Shown here: positions 26,235-36,682 of the stretch, piece by piece
Layout of the letters: each line of letters opens with the position of its first letter
How positions within the stretch are numbered: position 1 is the stretch's first letter
Assembly: GCA_030950645.1 (NCBI GenBank)
Contig: JAUZRF010000087.1
Coordinates: forward strand, 1 to 52,582
DNA length: 52,582 nucleotides
Origin: Mariprofundales bacterium
GTDB taxonomy: Bacteria; Pseudomonadota; Zetaproteobacteria; Mariprofundales; J009
Reading direction: 5' to 3'
The notes under the pieces: generated by a model
Told to the model about the DNA's origin: nothing
What the model saw: the letters and a program-made list of their open reading frames with translations, nothing else
Database searches by the model: none
Made by a program: the position numbers and the translations under genes

Positions 26235-29200
26235 CTATTGTGGTGTTGTCGCTTCACCAAACCATAGGCTGGGGAGGTTCAACAGGGTGTCGATGACCCC
26301 TGCCGACTTTAGTCCCGCTGCTTTGGCAGTGGAGGCCTCAATGATGGCATCATTAAGTGGGCCATGCAGATGGTAAATTTTGCGAAATAGAGTATGTGCG
26401 GCACCACCCAAGATATCGCGTACGATGGGAATGGCATCAATAATGGCGTCGATATTTTGGAATGGGTGGGCGACCAGATAGACATCGGCATGATCCTTGC
26501 CGATATCCAGACTGCCGGTACCCGCCACATCCATGGCCGAAGAACGCAATGCCATGCGGCGGATCTTCATCACGCCGTGATCCATTGTCCCCTCCAGCTG
26601 TAGGTGACGAAACAGCATCCCTTTTCCTGTTAAATCTTTTCGTTCGCCTACCAGAAAACGCGGCAGATCGATGAGGCTGGTCGCTGCTAAAAAACGGGTC
26701 ATGGTGCCACTTTTTAATAAACGGCCATCATCTACTCGCATGCGAAGCCTGCCTTGCAGCGATTGCCACCAAGGTTGTCGATGATGCAGCTCCCCCTGAC
26801 CAAGAAAGAGCGCATGAATAGAGCCATCAGAGAAAAGGTTGGATAGCTTCATATCTTTCATTAAGCCACCAAATGGGCCGTCTAGGGTGGCAAACCCCGA
26901 CCATTGCCAACCAGTATTGGGCGCCGCTAATTTGTGCATTGTGGCGGATATCATCAGCTTCTGATGGTCTACCGTGGCGGTAAGTTTGTGTACATCCACC
27001 GATTGTGGCGACAAGGTAAACGCGGTAGCCAATGATGTGGTAGTGATGTGATCCATCTCCAGCTTCGCAATGGTGACATGGTTGACCCCATCAAGATTCC
27101 GATGCAATTGGACTCCCTGCGCCAAAAACCCATCTCCCCAGTGAAATTGATCAATGGTTCCATCCGCTAGCCATTTTTGCGTTTGCTGGCGATGACGCCA
27201 TTGATCCACCATGGGGCGTAATGCATCACGATCCAACTTGGAGATAGTAAAATGGATACTGGCGGCCTTGCTGGTTGCTTCAGGAATGGTGAGATGGAAC
27301 GCCCCATCCATTGCCGGTGTGTGTAGGCTAGGGATATCTATCGATAGCAAGCCGTGATGGAAATCTACCTTCGCATGTTGAACGATAAATATTTGGTTTT
27401 TCGATTCAATATCGCGTACAGACCAATGGCTGTTGTCTGGATTAAAGCGAATGCCATTCAGCTTGATTGTTAAGGGGGTTCCCATCTTTTTTTGCCAGCC
27501 TAATAGGTTACGCCAAGATGCATCGCTGGCATGAATTGATCCGCGCCATTGACCATCAAACTGGAGGGTTAACTGGAGTTCGCCATGCGGTTGACTGATA
27601 AATGGCGTAGCAATGGTGTCGGGGTTGGTTAAATCTATCCGAGATTTGGCGGTTAGGCTAGACAGCTTCCAGCCCGATTTGCCCTCCTCAGCTACTGCTT
27701 GGCAGCTACCGTTCAGCTTGCCGATATGGCAGCTCATCTCCTTCATGGTGAGCCTGCCAGGTTGCCACTCCGCGTAGCCATCCTCGAAGCGGGCATGAAT
27801 ACCTGCGAAGGTAAGATTCCATGGCTGTTTCGGACGCAAAATAATCTTGGCTCGACTCGGCCTGTTGGCGGCTGCATTCCAACGGAGGTCAAAGCTGGTG
27901 GTGGCTTGCGACTGTTGCCAAGATACCTGTTGCTGAAGCCCTTGCCATTGAAGGATTTTCCGCACATCCGTATCCCCTTCGCCATGGATAGCTAGCTCAA
28001 GGGTATTCCAAGGGATGTTTAGGGAGCCATGAATGGTTCCTAGCTGGTGAGGCAGTGTCGCAGCAGTAACCTTTGCCCAAAGGTGATGTTCATTGATGCC
28101 CAAGGTGCCTTTTGCGGCAATGAGTACATCTCCGTTGAGACCCAGCGCAATGTCCACATCGGCCATCCCTGCCGACACCTGGTAGCGCATCTGGGCCCAA
28201 TCTGGCGCAGTCGATAACGGGGTCGCCCATGGCAACTGGATCGTGGCATGGGCATTACTGGCAATACCGGATTGCATGCTCGCTAGCCATTTGTGCCATT
28301 GATGCTCACCTAGTGGGCGGAGCCAAGACCATACCAATGGCATCTCTAATTGGTTGCTATGGGCATCCAAGGTTGCCAACCCTGCCTCCCACTCCCCTTT
28401 TGCGGTAATTGTCTGTGAGTCAAAATTCCAATGGGCCTGAGGGAGTTGCACTGCCTTCAGGGAGAGCCCCTTGGCAGTTTGGTGCCAAATAGAGAGTAGA
28501 ACCCCATCAAGGTGATCGATCGGGTAGTGACCCGATCGCAGGTGAATCGTTAGTGGTGCTGCGCCTGTGCGATCAATTGCGCCACGGAGAGACCAGCGCA
28601 AGTGATTGGAGGTTAGCTGAACCGCGCCTTGCATATCGCCACTGATGACTCCGTGAATCCATCTTTTGGGAAGCCAATGCAAGCTCTTCCAGCGGATGGT
28701 CGCTCTCGCGGGCAATAGGTTTGGGCGCAATTGACCTTGGATGGATAGATCCGGCATGGTGAATTGGAAATCGCCCCCGGCAAGGTTTGCTGAAAGTTTT
28801 TGAATCGAAAAAATATGCGACCACCCCGGCTCAGACCAGCGTACCTTAAGGTGCGAAAAGTTGTAGATGATTGCTGGCAAAGTGATCATTGGGGAATCAA
28901 GAAAATGGTGGTTAATCGCCATGGTACCACCGGAAAAGTTGATCCGCTTTGGGGTAAGGTTGCCATGCAGCAGGTCGCGTAGAGAGAGTTGAATATCGAC
29001 CTTGGCTTGCGTAAATTGGAGCATATTGTCGGCGGTGGCGAGGGAGAATGCATCGGAGTGGAGCCATAACCAACCGCTCCAGTGCCAAGATAGGGTCCCG
29101 AGCGTAACTTTGCCCAGCCCCATGCGTTGTGCCACCACCTGTTCGAGTTGGGGTTGTAGGGACTTGGCATCGGGCGCAAAGAGAAAAAATGCCCCGATAG

Positions 29201-29279
29201 GCAGCAGAATCAAGCTCAGCAACAGCGCCAAGAAGATTCGCCAGCAACTGGCCGCACAATGGCATATCCAGTGCTTCAT
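26235..29279 (-). CDS. AsmA-like/YhdP-like (DUF3971-type) large envelope protein
   Basis: 1014 aa, N-terminal TM segment; C-terminal MDVAGTGSLDIGKDHADVYLVAHPFQNIDAIIDAIPIVRDILGG typical of AsmA_2/YhdP proteins. Confidence 0.8.
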   Translation of the reverse strand: MKHWICHCAASCWRIFLALLLSLILLPIGAFFLFAPDAKSLQPQLEQVVAQRMGLGKVTLGTLSWHWSGWLWLHSDAFSLATADNMLQFTQAKVDIQLSLRDLLHGNLTPKRINFSGGTMAINHHFLDSPMITLPAIIYNFSHLKVRWSEPGWSHIFSIQKLSANLAGGDFQFTMPDLSIQGQLRPNLLPARATIRWKSLHWLPKRWIHGVISGDMQGAVQLTSNHLRWSLRGAIDRTGAAPLTIHLRSGHYPIDHLDGVLLSIWHQTAKGLSLKAVQLPQAHWNFDSQTITAKGEWEAGLATLDAHSNQLEMPLVWSWLRPLGEHQWHKWLASMQSGIASNAHATIQLPWATPLSTAPDWAQMRYQVSAGMADVDIALGLNGDVLIAAKGTLGINEHHLWAKVTAATLPHQLGTIHGSLNIPWNTLELAIHGEGDTDVRKILQWQGLQQQVSWQQSQATTSFDLRWNAAANRPSRAKIILRPKQPWNLTFAGIHARFEDGYAEWQPGRLTMKEMSCHIGKLNGSCQAVAEEGKSGWKLSSLTAKSRIDLTNPDTIATPFISQPHGELQLTLQFDGQWRGSIHASDASWRNLLGWQKKMGTPLTIKLNGIRFNPDNSHWSVRDIESKNQIFIVQHAKVDFHHGLLSIDIPSLHTPAMDGAFHLTIPEATSKAASIHFTISKLDRDALRPMVDQWRHRQQTQKWLADGTIDQFHWGDGFLAQGVQLHRNLDGVNHVTIAKLEMDHITTTSLATAFTLSPQSVDVHKLTATVDHQKLMISATMHKLAAPNTGWQWSGFATLDGPFGGLMKDMKLSNLFSDGSIHALFLGQGELHHRQPWWQSLQGRLRMRVDDGRLLKSGTMTRFLAATSLIDLPRFLVGERKDLTGKGMLFRHLQLEGTMDHGVMKIRRMALRSSAMDVAGTGSLDIGKDHADVYLVAHPFQNIDAIIDAIPIVRDILGGAAHTLFRKIYHLHGPLNDAIIEASTAKAAGLKSAGVIDTLLNLPSLWFGEATTPQ

Positions 29280-29306
29280 TGTGCGAAAATCGGTCTTAGA
29301 TTGGGG

Positions 29307-29945
29307 TTAACCGTTTGTTGATTGGTCTTTAGCAATCAGGGCTGCGACCTTTTTATGCAGCGCTTGAAAGAAGCCGTCGATACCTTTGTGGTCGATCACC
29401 CCGCTGAAATCTTGGCGAAAGGTGTTGATCATACTGACACCTTCGATTTTGATATCATAGACCAACCAGCCAGCGCTGCTTTTTTTCAGGAGATAGTCCA
29501 CTGGAGTGATGGTGCTGCCATCCGTTACACGGGATTGTATTCGTGCCTTGTTTCTCCTAAATTCCGCATGATTATAGGCAATGGTTTGGCCATGATAACC
29601 ACTCAGGCGATTGCCGTAGGTGTATTCCATAATTTGACGAAACATGCTGACAAATTCATTCCGATGCGCATCGTCTAATTGTCGCCAAGGCGGCCCCATA
29701 CTGTGCCGCGCCATTTCACGGAAATTAAAGTTGCCCTCAAGGATGGCGCGGATTTGTTGACGATCATGTTCATTTAGATGTTTTTTATCCTGACGATGAT
29801 TGAGTATCTTGATGATGGCTTGCACCGTCGTGGTCACGACTTGCTCAGGCCCTCTGCTGGCAACAGTGGCCGCAGTGGCCGCAGGCATCCAAACTGAGAA
29901 GCTCATTGTGAGTGCGACAATCAGTGCAGAAAATTTATAAATCAT
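29307..29945 (-). CDS. mlaC: MlaC/Ttg2D family phospholipid-binding protein
   Basis: FNFREMARHSMGPPWRQLDDAHRNEFVSMFRQIMEYTY; WLVYDIKIEGVSMINTFRQDF. Confidence 0.93.
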   Translation of the reverse strand: MIYKFSALIVALTMSFSVWMPAATAATVASRGPEQVVTTTVQAIIKILNHRQDKKHLNEHDRQQIRAILEGNFNFREMARHSMGPPWRQLDDAHRNEFVSMFRQIMEYTYGNRLSGYHGQTIAYNHAEFRRNKARIQSRVTDGSTITPVDYLLKKSSAGWLVYDIKIEGVSMINTFRQDFSGVIDHKGIDGFFQALHKKVAALIAKDQSTNG

Positions 29946-29978
29946 GGGTGCTCCTGTATCAATGGCGGAAGAGGGTAA

Positions 29979-30009
29979 CGCTAGCGGCGCAAATGCTGCG
30001 CCGCTAGCG
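29979..30009 (-). terminator. Strong hairpin between htpG and mlaC (possible terminator or processing hairpin)
   Basis: Perfect 13-bp stem CGCTAGCGGCGCA/TGCGCCGCTAGCG with 5-nt loop; no clear U-tract. Confidence 0.4.
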
Positions 30010-30041
30010 GAATAGTTACGCCAATATTGGAGTTGCCGCCC

Positions 30042-31961
30042 CTATTTGGCCAGCATCTCGTTGACACGGCGCACGAAACCGGCGGGATCTTCGGGCAATG
30101 CGCCTTCTGCCAGCACGGCCTGATCCATTAAGATTTGCGACCATGTTTCAATATCGGCGTGGTCAAGCTGAAGGTTCATGCGAATAATGAGTGGATGATC
30201 TGGGTTGATCTCCAAAATCGGCTTCACATCGGGCGCGCTTTGGCCAGCCTGCTTGAGCAGGCGCTCTAGGTTGCCGCTGATATCGAATTGGTCGGAGATC
30301 AGGCAGGCAGGAGACTCGGTGAGGCGGCTGGTTACTCGCACCTCTTTTACCTTGTCGCCCAGTGACTGTTTGATCTTTTCCACCAATGCGCTGGCCTTCT
30401 CCACCTTCTGTTTCTGCTCCTCTTCGCTCTCCTCATCACCAGCAATTTTGGATAGATCGAGCTCACCCTTGGCGATCGATTGCAGTTTTTTCTCATTGTG
30501 TTCGGTTAAGTGGGTAGCCAACCATTCATCAATGCGATCGTGCAGCAAGAGCACCTCGATATCTTTTTTGCGGAAGATTTCCAGATGTGGGCTGTGTTTG
30601 GCTGCATCTAGGCTGTCGGCAGTGATGAAGTAGATGGTATCCTGCCCCTCCTTCATGCGGCCGATGTAGTCCTCTAGCGATACCGTCTGCTCGTCGCTGT
30701 TGGTAGAGGCAAAGCGCAGGAGGCTGGCGATACGCTTGCGGTTGGTGTAATCCTCGACCACGCCCTCCTTCAAACAGCCACCGAATTGATCCCAAAACGC
30801 ACGGTATTGGCTACTATCCTCCTCTTTAGCCAAGGACTCGAGGTGTGCCAACATGCGCTTGGTGGCACCGCCCTTGATCGCAGCCATTGCCGGATTTTGT
30901 TGCAAGATTTCGCGTGATACATTGAGCGGCAGGTCGCTGGAATCAATCACGCCACTGGCAAAGCGCAGCCAACGCGGCAGCAGGTCATCGGTGGCATCCA
31001 TGATGTAAACCCGTTTGACATAGAGTTTAACCCGGCTTTTAGATTCGGCCTGCCAGAGGTCGAAGGGCGCATTTTTAGGGATGTAGAGCAGCAGGGTGTA
31101 TTCGTATTTTCCCTCCAGCTTCTGGTGTAGCCATGAGTGGGCATCATCGAAATCGTGGCCGACATGCTTGTAGAAGGTTTGGTAATCCTCATCGCTAAGC
31201 TCGGATTTCGGCCGTGTCCAGAGTGCGGAGGTTTGGTTGATGGTCTCGAGCTCAGCAACCACTTCCGCATCAACCACATCTTCTGTCGCCGCATCCTCCT
31301 CTACTGGTGGCTTGGATGCCTCCATTTTGATTGGAAATGGAATGTGATCGGCGTACTTGTGGATGATGGAACGCAGCCGGAACGCCTCGTTAAACTCATC
31401 GGCATCTTCACGCAGATGGAGCACCACTTCGGTGCCGCGTGTCGCATCCTCTACCGTTTCTAAGGTGTAGTTGCCATCGCCAGTAGATTCCCAGCACACG
31501 CCGTGTTCCGCCCCCATACCGGCGCGGCGGGTGGTGAGGGTGACGCGATCTGCGACGAGAAATGCGGAGTAGAAGCCAACACCAAATTGGCCGATCATCT
31601 GTGAATCGGAAGCTCGATCGCCGGAGAGGTTTTCACAGAAGGCACGCGTTCCTGAGCGTGCGATGGTGCCAATGTTGTCGATCACCTCATCGCGATTCAT
31701 ACCGATGCCGTTATCCCGTACGGTGATGGTGCGCGCCTCTTTGTCACAACGAATCTCCAGATGTAGATCGGAGTCGCCTTCATAAAGGGTGTCGTCGGTA
31801 GCGGCTTCAAAACGCAACCTGTCGGCAGCATCGGAAGAGTTCGAGATGAGTTCGCGCAAGAAAATCTCGCGATTGGAGTAGAGCGAGTGAATCATCAGGT
31901 CGAGTAGCTGCTTGACCTCGGTTTGAAAGGTGAATTCCTCTTTGCGGCTGTCTTGAGTCAT
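30042..31961 (-). CDS. htpG: Molecular chaperone HtpG
   Basis: FQTEVKQLLDLMIHSLYSNREIFLRELISNSSDAADRLRF; DNGIGM; GQFGVGFYSAFLVAD. Confidence 0.98.
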   Translation of the reverse strand: MTQDSRKEEFTFQTEVKQLLDLMIHSLYSNREIFLRELISNSSDAADRLRFEAATDDTLYEGDSDLHLEIRCDKEARTITVRDNGIGMNRDEVIDNIGTIARSGTRAFCENLSGDRASDSQMIGQFGVGFYSAFLVADRVTLTTRRAGMGAEHGVCWESTGDGNYTLETVEDATRGTEVVLHLREDADEFNEAFRLRSIIHKYADHIPFPIKMEASKPPVEEDAATEDVVDAEVVAELETINQTSALWTRPKSELSDEDYQTFYKHVGHDFDDAHSWLHQKLEGKYEYTLLLYIPKNAPFDLWQAESKSRVKLYVKRVYIMDATDDLLPRWLRFASGVIDSSDLPLNVSREILQQNPAMAAIKGGATKRMLAHLESLAKEEDSSQYRAFWDQFGGCLKEGVVEDYTNRKRIASLLRFASTNSDEQTVSLEDYIGRMKEGQDTIYFITADSLDAAKHSPHLEIFRKKDIEVLLLHDRIDEWLATHLTEHNEKKLQSIAKGELDLSKIAGDEESEEEQKQKVEKASALVEKIKQSLGDKVKEVRVTSRLTESPACLISDQFDISGNLERLLKQAGQSAPDVKPILEINPDHPLIIRMNLQLDHADIETWSQILMDQAVLAEGALPEDPAGFVRRVNEMLAK

Positions 31962-32050
31962 GGGGTATTAATCCTCCGTCATATTTGGTTGACGATCTAT
32001 GTAGGGTACATCTGGATAATTTACAACCCGTGGCGACCTATTCCTGCCTG

Positions 32051-32202
32051 GTAACTACTCAGCTCACTCCCGGTTTTCCTGATAGCGGCGTTGAAAATGC
32101 GCATTTACAGTAGTAAACACCGCTTTTTCGCCTTGCTATCAGGAAAACCGGAAGCAATCTGAGCAGTTACAGCTATTTTTGGGTAGGGTGCTGAGTAGTT
32201 AC
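32051..32202 (-). mobile_element. MITE-like element, full copy
   Basis: gtaactactcagctcactcc...gggtgctgagtagttac. Confidence 0.92.
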
Positions 32203-32203
32203 A

Positions 32204-32313
32204 TTTACTACTGTGATCCTCTTGCAAAACTCATGAGTTTTGCAAGAGGCTTCTCTAAATGATCGTTTTTTAACGCTGTAATCAGGAAAATAAGGCGTGA
32301 GTTGAGTAGTTAC
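32204..32313 (+). repeat. MITE right half interrupted by a perfect palindrome
   Basis: tttactactgt ... aaatgatcgttttttaacgctgtaatcaggaaaataaggcgtgagttgagtagttac. Confidence 0.75.
32218..32249. repeat. 32-bp perfect palindrome
   Basis: CCTCTTGCAAAACTCATGAGTTTTGCAAGAGG equals its reverse complement. Confidence 0.95.
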
Positions 32314-32463
32314 CCTGATCATTCAGTTAGCGTTCTGGGAGACGGGCTGCAAAAGGGTTGGGTGTCTGTTGGTGGTGATGATGTGCGGAGGAATCTCTTC
32401 TGAACTGGATTTTTCACTGCTGAAGGTTATCATGCGTCCGCGTTATTTATTAAGGAGATCTCA

Positions 32464-33342
32464 ATGTCATTACAATACCCTGTTATTTCTGTTACTGGTT
32501 CATCGGGGGCGGGCACCAGTACGGCGAAGATTGCGTTAGAGCATATCTTTCGGCGTGAGAAGGTAACTCCGGCCATTGTCGAGGGCGATTGTTTCCATCG
32601 GTTTGATCGCTTTGAATTTCGGAAGCAGGCGAAAGAACGCGAGGCTGTTGGCAAACGGCTGAGTCATTTCTCTGATGATGCAAACTTGTTCGATAAGATT
32701 GCTGAATTGTTCGATTCTTATGGCCGTACTGGTCGTGGCATGGCGCGTCATTATGTGCACGATGATGGAGAGGCGAAACTCTACGGGGTAGAGCCGGGTT
32801 ACTTTACCGATTGGGAGGCGATTGGCGAAGGGTCTGATCTGTTGTTTTACGAAGGACTTCATGGCGGAGTGGAGCAAGCGAGGCCCTTTGTGAACTTGTT
32901 GATCGGTATTGTTCCTGTGGTGAATTTGGAGTGGATTCAAAAAATTCATCGGGATACTCAAATGCGTGGTTACTCATCTGAGGCGGTGGTGGATAATATT
33001 TTGTCCCGGATGCATGATTATGTTCATTTTATCACGCCACAATTCACGAATACAGATATTAACTTTCAGCGGGTACCGTTGGTTGATACCTCCAATCCGT
33101 TTATTGCTCGTGATGTCCCCACCCCGGATGAGAGCGTGATTGTGATTCGTATCCGTAAGCCGGAGGATTGGGACATTGATTTTCCTTGGTTGATTTCAAT
33201 GCTGCATGGCTCCTTTATGTCTCGCCGTAATACGCTGGTTGTGCCCGCAGCTAAAATGCTGTTGGCGATGGAATTAATTCTTACGCCTATTATGCATGAC
33301 CTCCTAGAGAAGCACCGCGTTGCAGTTGCCGCTCGAGGTTAG
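32464..33342 (+). CDS. prk: Phosphoribulokinase
   Basis: YPVISVTGSSGAGTSTAKIALEHIFRREKVTPAIVEGDCFHRFDR; FYEGLHGG. Confidence 0.93.
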   Translation: MSLQYPVISVTGSSGAGTSTAKIALEHIFRREKVTPAIVEGDCFHRFDRFEFRKQAKEREAVGKRLSHFSDDANLFDKIAELFDSYGRTGRGMARHYVHDDGEAKLYGVEPGYFTDWEAIGEGSDLLFYEGLHGGVEQARPFVNLLIGIVPVVNLEWIQKIHRDTQMRGYSSEAVVDNILSRMHDYVHFITPQFTNTDINFQRVPLVDTSNPFIARDVPTPDESVIVIRIRKPEDWDIDFPWLISMLHGSFMSRRNTLVVPAAKMLLAMELILTPIMHDLLEKHRVAVAARG

Positions 33343-33372
33343 CTTAAAGGGGGCTTTCAGTAGTCCATATTA

Positions 33373-33400
33373 CAAAACGGGGGCTTCGGCTCCCGTTTTG
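33373..33400 (+). terminator. Rho-independent-like hairpin downstream of prk
   Basis: CAAAACGGGGGC-TTCG-GCTCCCGTTTTG. Confidence 0.65.
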
Positions 33401-33410
33401 CGTGGGGTTG

Positions 33411-33424
33411 GTTTCACATGAAAC
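33411..33424. promoter_or_regulatory. parS-like site (variant)
   Basis: GTTTCACATGAAAC, one base from the parS core GTTTCACGTGAAAC, spanning the mnmG start. Confidence 0.6.
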
Positions 33425-35301
33425 ATCCTGATGGCATGGTGGATGTGGTGGTGGTGGGCGCAGGGCATGCCGGGTGCGAGGCGGCAGCAGCTGCGGCGCG
33501 GCGTGGAGCTACCGTTCGCCTCATTAGTGATCAGCTCGATGCGGTTGCCAAGATGTCTTGTAATCCAGCGGTTGGTGGTATCGGCAAAGGGCACCTTGTC
33601 TATGAGGTCGATGCTTTGGGCGGGCTGATGGGGAGGGCGGCTGACCTTGCAGCAATTCAGTACCGTACCCTGAACCAGCGTAAAGGGCCTGCGGTGCAGG
33701 CGACGCGTGCGCAGTGCGATCGCCACAGGTATCACCGAGCGGTTCTTTCTCTGTTGATGGGGGTTCCGTCGCTGCAATTGTATCAAGGATCGGTAACCGG
33801 ATTGCTGTTGGATGATGCGAGCCAACAGGTTTATGGCGTAGTGGATCAGCTTGGGGTTGAGCATGAGGCGCGGGCAGTGGTGATGGCTACTGGAACCTTT
33901 TTGGGCGGCGTGATTCACATTGGTGATAAGCACTGGGGCGGCGGACGGATTGGTGATCAGGCTAGCGACAGGCTTTCCCAAGATCTGTATCGGCATCGCT
34001 TCCCGCTTGCACGCTTAAAAACGGGAACGCCTCCGCGATTGGATCGCCGGAGTATTCGTTGGGATGTGTTGGAGGCTCAGCCGGGGGATGCTTCCTCTCG
34101 ACCTTTTAGTGCGGAGACAACTGCAATTGTAAGCAAGCAAATTGCGTGTGCGATTACATATACCACCGAAGCGGGACATGCGATTATTCGTGAGAACTTG
34201 CATCGGTCACCAATGCGTAGCGGGGTAATCTCGGGAGCGGGGCCGAGGTATTGTCCGAGCATTGAAGATAAAGTGGAGCGGTTTGCCGATCGGGCGCGGC
34301 ATCAGATATTTTTAGAGCCAGAAGGAAAGGATAGTGTCGAGGTCTATCCGAATGGGATATCCACCTCAATGCCGATTGATGTGCAATGGGCATTTTTGCG
34401 CACCATCCCTGGCCTAGAGCAGGTGCGTATGATGCGGCCGGGTTATGCTATCGAGTATGAATATGTGAACCCAAAAGCATTGCGCCACACCTTGGAGTGC
34501 AAGGATGTGTCAGGGCTGTTTCATGCAGGGCAGATCAATGGCACTACAGGATATGAAGAAGCTGCGGCACAAGGGCTGTTGGCGGGTATTAATGCGGCCG
34601 CACTTGCTTGTGGCCTTGATTCCTGGGTGCCTGACCGGAAACAGTGCTACATTGGTGTGATGGTCGATGATTTGGTGGTAAAAGGGGTGAGTGAACCCTA
34701 CCGTATGTTTACCTCAAGGGCTGAACATCGTCTGTATTTGCGGCAGGATAATGCTTGGTGTCGCTTGGCGGGTGTGGCCGAGAAGCTGGGGCTATTGTCG
34801 CAGCGCCGTTTGGCCGAACGGGGGGCGCGATTGGATCAATTGGCCTCGCTTCGAGCGGAGTGGGGTGGTTTGGTGGTTGGGAATGGGCGAAGCTGGAGGG
34901 GACGGTTAGCGTGTCATGGATTGCCAATAGCCTCTCAGGGGATGCGTTTTGCCCCTTATTGCCATCGCCGTGATGTTGATGTGCATCAGGCATTGAAGCT
35001 CTTGGGCGCATGTGGTGATTCATGGATGGCCGATCGCATCCTCATGGACACGGTGCTTTCGGATATTCACTACGATGGCTACCTTGATCAGCAGGCTCTT
35101 GAGCTTACTAGGGTTGCGGCCATGGCGCGGGTGGAGATCCCCACAGCTTTCGATTTTTCAGTGGTTCCGGGGCTTAGTAATGAGTGCCAGCAGGTGCTGG
35201 CCCGTGACCGGCCGGAGACGATCGGGGATGCGGAACGCTTGTCTGGGGTTACTCCCGCCGCTATGGGGGCGCTTCTGCTCTATCTGCGGATGCATCAATG
35301 A
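33418..35301 (+). CDS. mnmG: tRNA uridine 5-carboxymethylaminomethyl modification enzyme MnmG
   Basis: [55 protein letters not shown]. Confidence 0.98.
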   Translation: MKHPDGMVDVVVVGAGHAGCEAAAAAARRGATVRLISDQLDAVAKMSCNPAVGGIGKGHLVYEVDALGGLMGRAADLAAIQYRTLNQRKGPAVQATRAQCDRHRYHRAVLSLLMGVPSLQLYQGSVTGLLLDDASQQVYGVVDQLGVEHEARAVVMATGTFLGGVIHIGDKHWGGGRIGDQASDRLSQDLYRHRFPLARLKTGTPPRLDRRSIRWDVLEAQPGDASSRPFSAETTAIVSKQIACAITYTTEAGHAIIRENLHRSPMRSGVISGAGPRYCPSIEDKVERFADRARHQIFLEPEGKDSVEVYPNGISTSMPIDVQWAFLRTIPGLEQVRMMRPGYAIEYEYVNPKALRHTLECKDVSGLFHAGQINGTTGYEEAAAQGLLAGINAAALACGLDSWVPDRKQCYIGVMVDDLVVKGVSEPYRMFTSRAEHRLYLRQDNAWCRLAGVAEKLGLLSQRRLAERGARLDQLASLRAEWGGLVVGNGRSWRGRLACHGLPIASQGMRFAPYCHRRDVDVHQALKLLGACGDSWMADRILMDTVLSDIHYDGYLDQQALELTRVAAMARVEIPTAFDFSVVPGLSNECQQVLARDRPETIGDAERLSGVTPAAMGALLLYLRMHQ

Positions 35302-35876
35302 CCATTGACCCGCGCCAGCTACACTATTGTGCGGAGGTGTTGCGTTTTCGCCGGGCGTTGAATCTTACTTCGGTGGATAATGAGGCAGACTTTATCGATC
35401 GATTTATCGCACCATCCATCGCCCTTCTGCCGTGGCTTCCTGATGGCGCGCTGGTGCTGGATATTGGTAGTGGGATGGGGGTTCCTGGTATTCCATTGTT
35501 GATTGCTCGCGGCGATTTGCATGGGATTCTGGTTGAACGGCGGAAAAAGCGTGCCGAATTCTTGCGGCACATTGTTCGAGAGCTCTCACTTCCATGTGAG
35601 GTGTATGCGGATGATATTGCCAAGTTACCGCCGCTAAATGTGGACGCAGTGGTGGCGCGTGCGGTGGCTGAACCGGCCGTTTTGTTGAATATGAGTCGAG
35701 AGCATGTTTGTGAGGGTGGCATTGCTCTGCTACCTAGCGGAGAGAGTCGCAATGCAGGCGATGTGGATGGGTGGTGCATGCGGGAGCTTGCCGAGCTACA
35801 GTTCGATGATTCGGTGAAGCAGCAGGTTTATTGTTATCAGCGGGTGGTCAACGAGGAGGTTTCACGTGAAACATGA
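35298..35876 (+). CDS. rsmG: 16S rRNA (guanine527-N7)-methyltransferase RsmG
   Basis: [43 protein letters not shown]. Confidence 0.95.
   Translation: MTIDPRQLHYCAEVLRFRRALNLTSVDNEADFIDRFIAPSIALLPWLPDGALVLDIGSGMGVPGIPLLIARGDLHGILVERRKKRAEFLRHIVRELSLPCEVYADDIAKLPPLNVDAVVARAVAEPAVLLNMSREHVCEGGIALLPSGESRNAGDVDGWCMRELAELQFDDSVKQQVYCYQRVVNEEVSRET
35859..35872. promoter_or_regulatory. parS: parS site
   Basis: Perfect palindrome GTTTCACGTGAAAC at the rsmG/parA junction. Confidence 0.88.
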
Positions 35877-36666
35877 GGATTTAGGGCCGATTATTTCGGT
35901 GGCAAACCAGAAAGGTGGGGTGGGAAAGACCACGACCAGCATCAACCTATCTGCCTCGTTGGCAGCAATGGATTATCGTGTGTTGTTGATCGATCTTGAT
36001 CCGCAGGGCAACAGCACGACAGGGCTTGGTGTCGACAAAAAAAAGATACATGGTTCAACCTACGATCTGTTGCTGAATGAGAGTAAGCTTGAAGAGATCA
36101 TTATTTGTTCGGATTTTGAGGGGCTGATGATTGCGCCGGCGAATGTTGAACTCACTGCGGCGGAGATCGAGTTGATCAAGGTGCCGAAACGGGAGTGGCG
36201 GCTACATAATAGTTTCACCGAGTATCATGGAGAGCCCTTTGATTATGTGATTATTGACTGTCCACCGGCCTTGAACCTGCTTACCATCAATGCGCTTACC
36301 GCATCCGATCGGGTGTTAATTACCCTGCAGGCAGAGTTTTTGGCGCTTGAGGGTATGTCGCAAATATTGGAGACACTGCGCCGGATTCGCAATAAATTGA
36401 ACCCACAGCTTACGCTTGATGGCATCTTGCTGACGATGGTGGATCGAAGAAACAGGATCGCTTTGCAGGTAGAGCAGGAGGTGCGCGAGTATTTTGGTGC
36501 TCAGGTGTACCAGACGGTTATTCCGCGCAATGTGCGCTTGGCAGAGGCTCCTAGTTTTGGGGTGCCGGTGTTGAAACATGATGTGCGGTCTGCGGGGGCA
36601 CAAGCTTATTTGCAGACTGCTGCCGAAATGGTGCAGCGTGAAACTGCACTGCAAGAGGCGCAATAA
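35866..36666 (+). CDS. parA: Chromosome partitioning ATPase ParA
   Basis: ISVANQKGGVGKTTTSINLSASLA; YVIIDCPPALNLLTINAL. Confidence 0.97.
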   Translation: MKHEDLGPIISVANQKGGVGKTTTSINLSASLAAMDYRVLLIDLDPQGNSTTGLGVDKKKIHGSTYDLLLNESKLEEIIICSDFEGLMIAPANVELTAAEIELIKVPKREWRLHNSFTEYHGEPFDYVIIDCPPALNLLTINALTASDRVLITLQAEFLALEGMSQILETLRRIRNKLNPQLTLDGILLTMVDRRNRIALQVEQEVREYFGAQVYQTVIPRNVRLAEAPSFGVPVLKHDVRSAGAQAYLQTAAEMVQRETALQEAQ

Positions 36667-36682
36667 GGATGGGTGAGTAGCG

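Noticed and set aside
32051-32313. 8-bp TSD around the composite MITE
   Set aside because: Flanks cctgcctg and cctgatca share only the first four bases; not counted as evidence of duplication.
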